NCBI GenBank assembly: GCA_947486885.1
Contig: CANKVQ010000039.1
Coordinates: 1-5,433, forward strand
Length of the DNA: 5,433 bases
Reading direction: 5' to 3'
DNA from: a bacterium
GTDB taxonomy: Bacteria > Babelota > Babeliae > Babelales > JABDEC01
The position numbers and the translations under genes were made by a program. Below the pieces are notes generated by a model. The model was not told the origin of the DNA. It saw only the letters and a list, made by a program, of their open reading frames with translations, and did no database searches. Below are positions 4,711-5,433 of the stretch, in pieces. Positions within the stretch are counted from its first letter, which is position 1, and every line of letters begins with the position of its first letter.

Positions 4711-4717
4711 TTATATT

Positions 4718-4939
4718 ATGCAGAGCATACAAAAACTATGGGTAATATCGGGGTTAATTTTACTGAATCTTACAAGTTTTGCACATACTAAAACGCCTTA
4801 TTACCCTTGTATACCTGGGGAGAATAATTTAAAATGTAAACATGGCGGACAGGTTGGCGTATGTCAAAATGGCCAGTGTTGTACGCAAGATAAATCGGCG
4901 AGCACAACAAATAAGATATGGTGTTCAGAACCAGATTAA
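4718..4939 (+). CDS. Small exported cysteine-rich protein
   Basis: The 73-residue protein is not recognised. Residues 1-22 look like a Sec signal peptide (K6, a hydrophobic stretch from L7 to L18, and S20-F-A22 before H23), leaving about 51 residues. Six cysteines, C31, C40, C49, C54, C55 and C69, follow C-x8-C-x8-C-x4-CC-x13-C. Like exported protein 1 it is tiny and has six cysteines including one CC, but the CC is in positions four and five, so the order differs from the knottin order and homology is not evident. Disulfide-stabilised folding outside the cytoplasm is inferred. The GTGGGGG ribosome-binding site 7 nt before ATG 4718 and the conserved leader support expression. The gene is convergent with the gene at 4971, with 31 nt between them and no clear terminator. 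Confidence 0.8.
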   Translation: MQSIQKLWVISGLILLNLTSFAHTKTPYYPCIPGENNLKCKHGGQVGVCQNGQCCTQDKSASTTNKIWCSEPD

Positions 4940-4970
4940 ATCGAATTGTTTGTTCTCTATCTTGGCTAAT

Positions 4971-5433
4971 TTAATAATTTAAACAGCGCTGGCGCAAAAC
5001 AGATTTAATCACAGGCGCATGCTTAATAATATTAACTTTTCCCAAATTACACAGTAGTTCAAAATTTTCAGCTGAATAATTAAAATTAGTAGTTTTATAA
5101 GCTGATATTTTGGGATAATCAGCGGGTAAATATAAAATTATGGGTGCTAACGGCTGATTTTGACAGCAATAAATTACAGGTGAGTATGGGTCTTCTTGTG
5201 AGTCGTTAAGTTGATTATTGCGTGTTAGTGTCCGCAGCATCCCTCGACTTCGCTCGGGACGAGCGGAAAATAATTGATCAAGAGTTAGTTTTTTAAGAGC
5301 AGTTTGGGTATTTTTAGCTAACTTTTCTGGTGCATAAATTAAATTAAATTGCTCGCGGGCGTATTTTAGCGCTTTCGCTAGTTCAGTTTGTGCTGGCAAG
5401 CTGCCAGATATATCAGCAATAATAATCACATCG
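4971..5433 (-). CDS. Unrecognised protein, 5' end outside the window, with palindrome-derived insert
   Basis: At least 152 residues are visible and the frame stays open to the window edge. The first start-like codon is a GTG at 5429, but an Asp codon precedes it in frame and no ribosome-binding site can be seen, so the gene most likely begins beyond 5433. The visible N-terminal part (IIIADISGSLPAQTELAKAL) reads as a strand, then a loop, then a helix. The C-terminal part contains PLAPIILYLPADYPK and a basic end. I recognise no family. Residues of about 55-66, SARPERSRGMLR, are encoded by a GC-rich palindrome (5231-5267) quite unlike the surrounding AT-rich sequence and look like an in-frame insert. 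It could be a degenerate gene, but there is no internal stop. Confidence 0.6.
   Translation of the reverse strand, partial: DVIIIADISGSLPAQTELAKALKYAREQFNLIYAPEKLAKNTQTALKKLTLDQLFSARPERSRGMLRTLTRNNQLNDSQEDPYSPVIYCCQNQPLAPIILYLPADYPKISAYKTTNFNYSAENFELLCNLGKVNIIKHAPVIKSVLRQRCLNY
5231..5267. repeat. GC-rich palindromic repeat inserted in a coding frame
   Basis: Nested inverted repeats TCCGC/GCGGA (5231-5235 and 5263-5267) and TCCC/GGGA (5240-5243 and 5256-5259) surround TCGACTTCGCTC. The minus strand reads CCCGAGCGAAGTCGAGGGA, which resembles the dispersed GAGCGAAGTCGAGG-type palindromes I know from many bacterial genomes. Those often read through as PERSRG-like peptides, as this one does. The GC content contrasts sharply with both flanks. 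Confidence 0.65.

Noticed and set aside
1611..4717. The three leader copies as a CRISPR array or transposon ends
   Set aside because: The copies are over 1 kb apart, all in the same direction and each directly before a start codon. No spacer pattern, transposase or terminal inverted repeats are present.

Overview
The window is AT-rich bacterial DNA with the standard code, short intergenic gaps and several toxin-antitoxin-type genes. It holds one tRNA, a DUF4143-type ATPase, a MazEF pair, an MNT/HEPN pair, three genes for exported proteins of no recognisable family, and the 3' part of an unrecognised gene. I cannot name the organism. The low GC, the accessory ATPase and toxin-antitoxin genes, and the small exported cysteine-rich proteins would suit a host-associated bacterium or an AT-rich candidate phylum, but this is only a guess.

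Layout. Bases 1-153 are very AT-rich and hold only a short hairpin before tRNA-Ala(GGC) at 154-229. A minus-strand ATPase follows (253-1464), with a 52-bp interrupted palindrome just upstream of its start (1528-1579). From 1611 to 4939 plus-strand exported-protein genes alternate with toxin-antitoxin pairs: exported gene 1 (1750-1944), mazEF on the minus strand (2065-2678), exported gene 2 (2906-3562), MNT/HEPN on the plus strand (3772-4489), exported gene 3 (4718-4939). A minus-strand ORF (4971 to the window end) carries an in-frame GC-rich palindromic insert. No gene-free stretch exceeds 300 bases.

The main discovery is that the three exported-protein genes, which share no recognisable protein sequence, are each preceded by the same element of about 135 bp. 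It comprises a 20-nt upstream box, a cytosine-rich tract of variable length (C8, C4, C12), a near-consensus -10 box, and a leader ending in the Shine-Dalgarno sequence. The last 71 nt are identical in copies 1 and 2. Copy 3 has diverged, but the changes keep an 8-bp leader hairpin paired, which suggests a structured RNA. Two of the three genes also end in homologous terminators. Together this looks like a small regulon of exported proteins with a common promoter and leader, possibly tuned by slippage in the C tract. Proteins 1 and 3 each have six cysteines including a CC pair; protein 1 has the C-C-CC-C-C order of knottin miniproteins.
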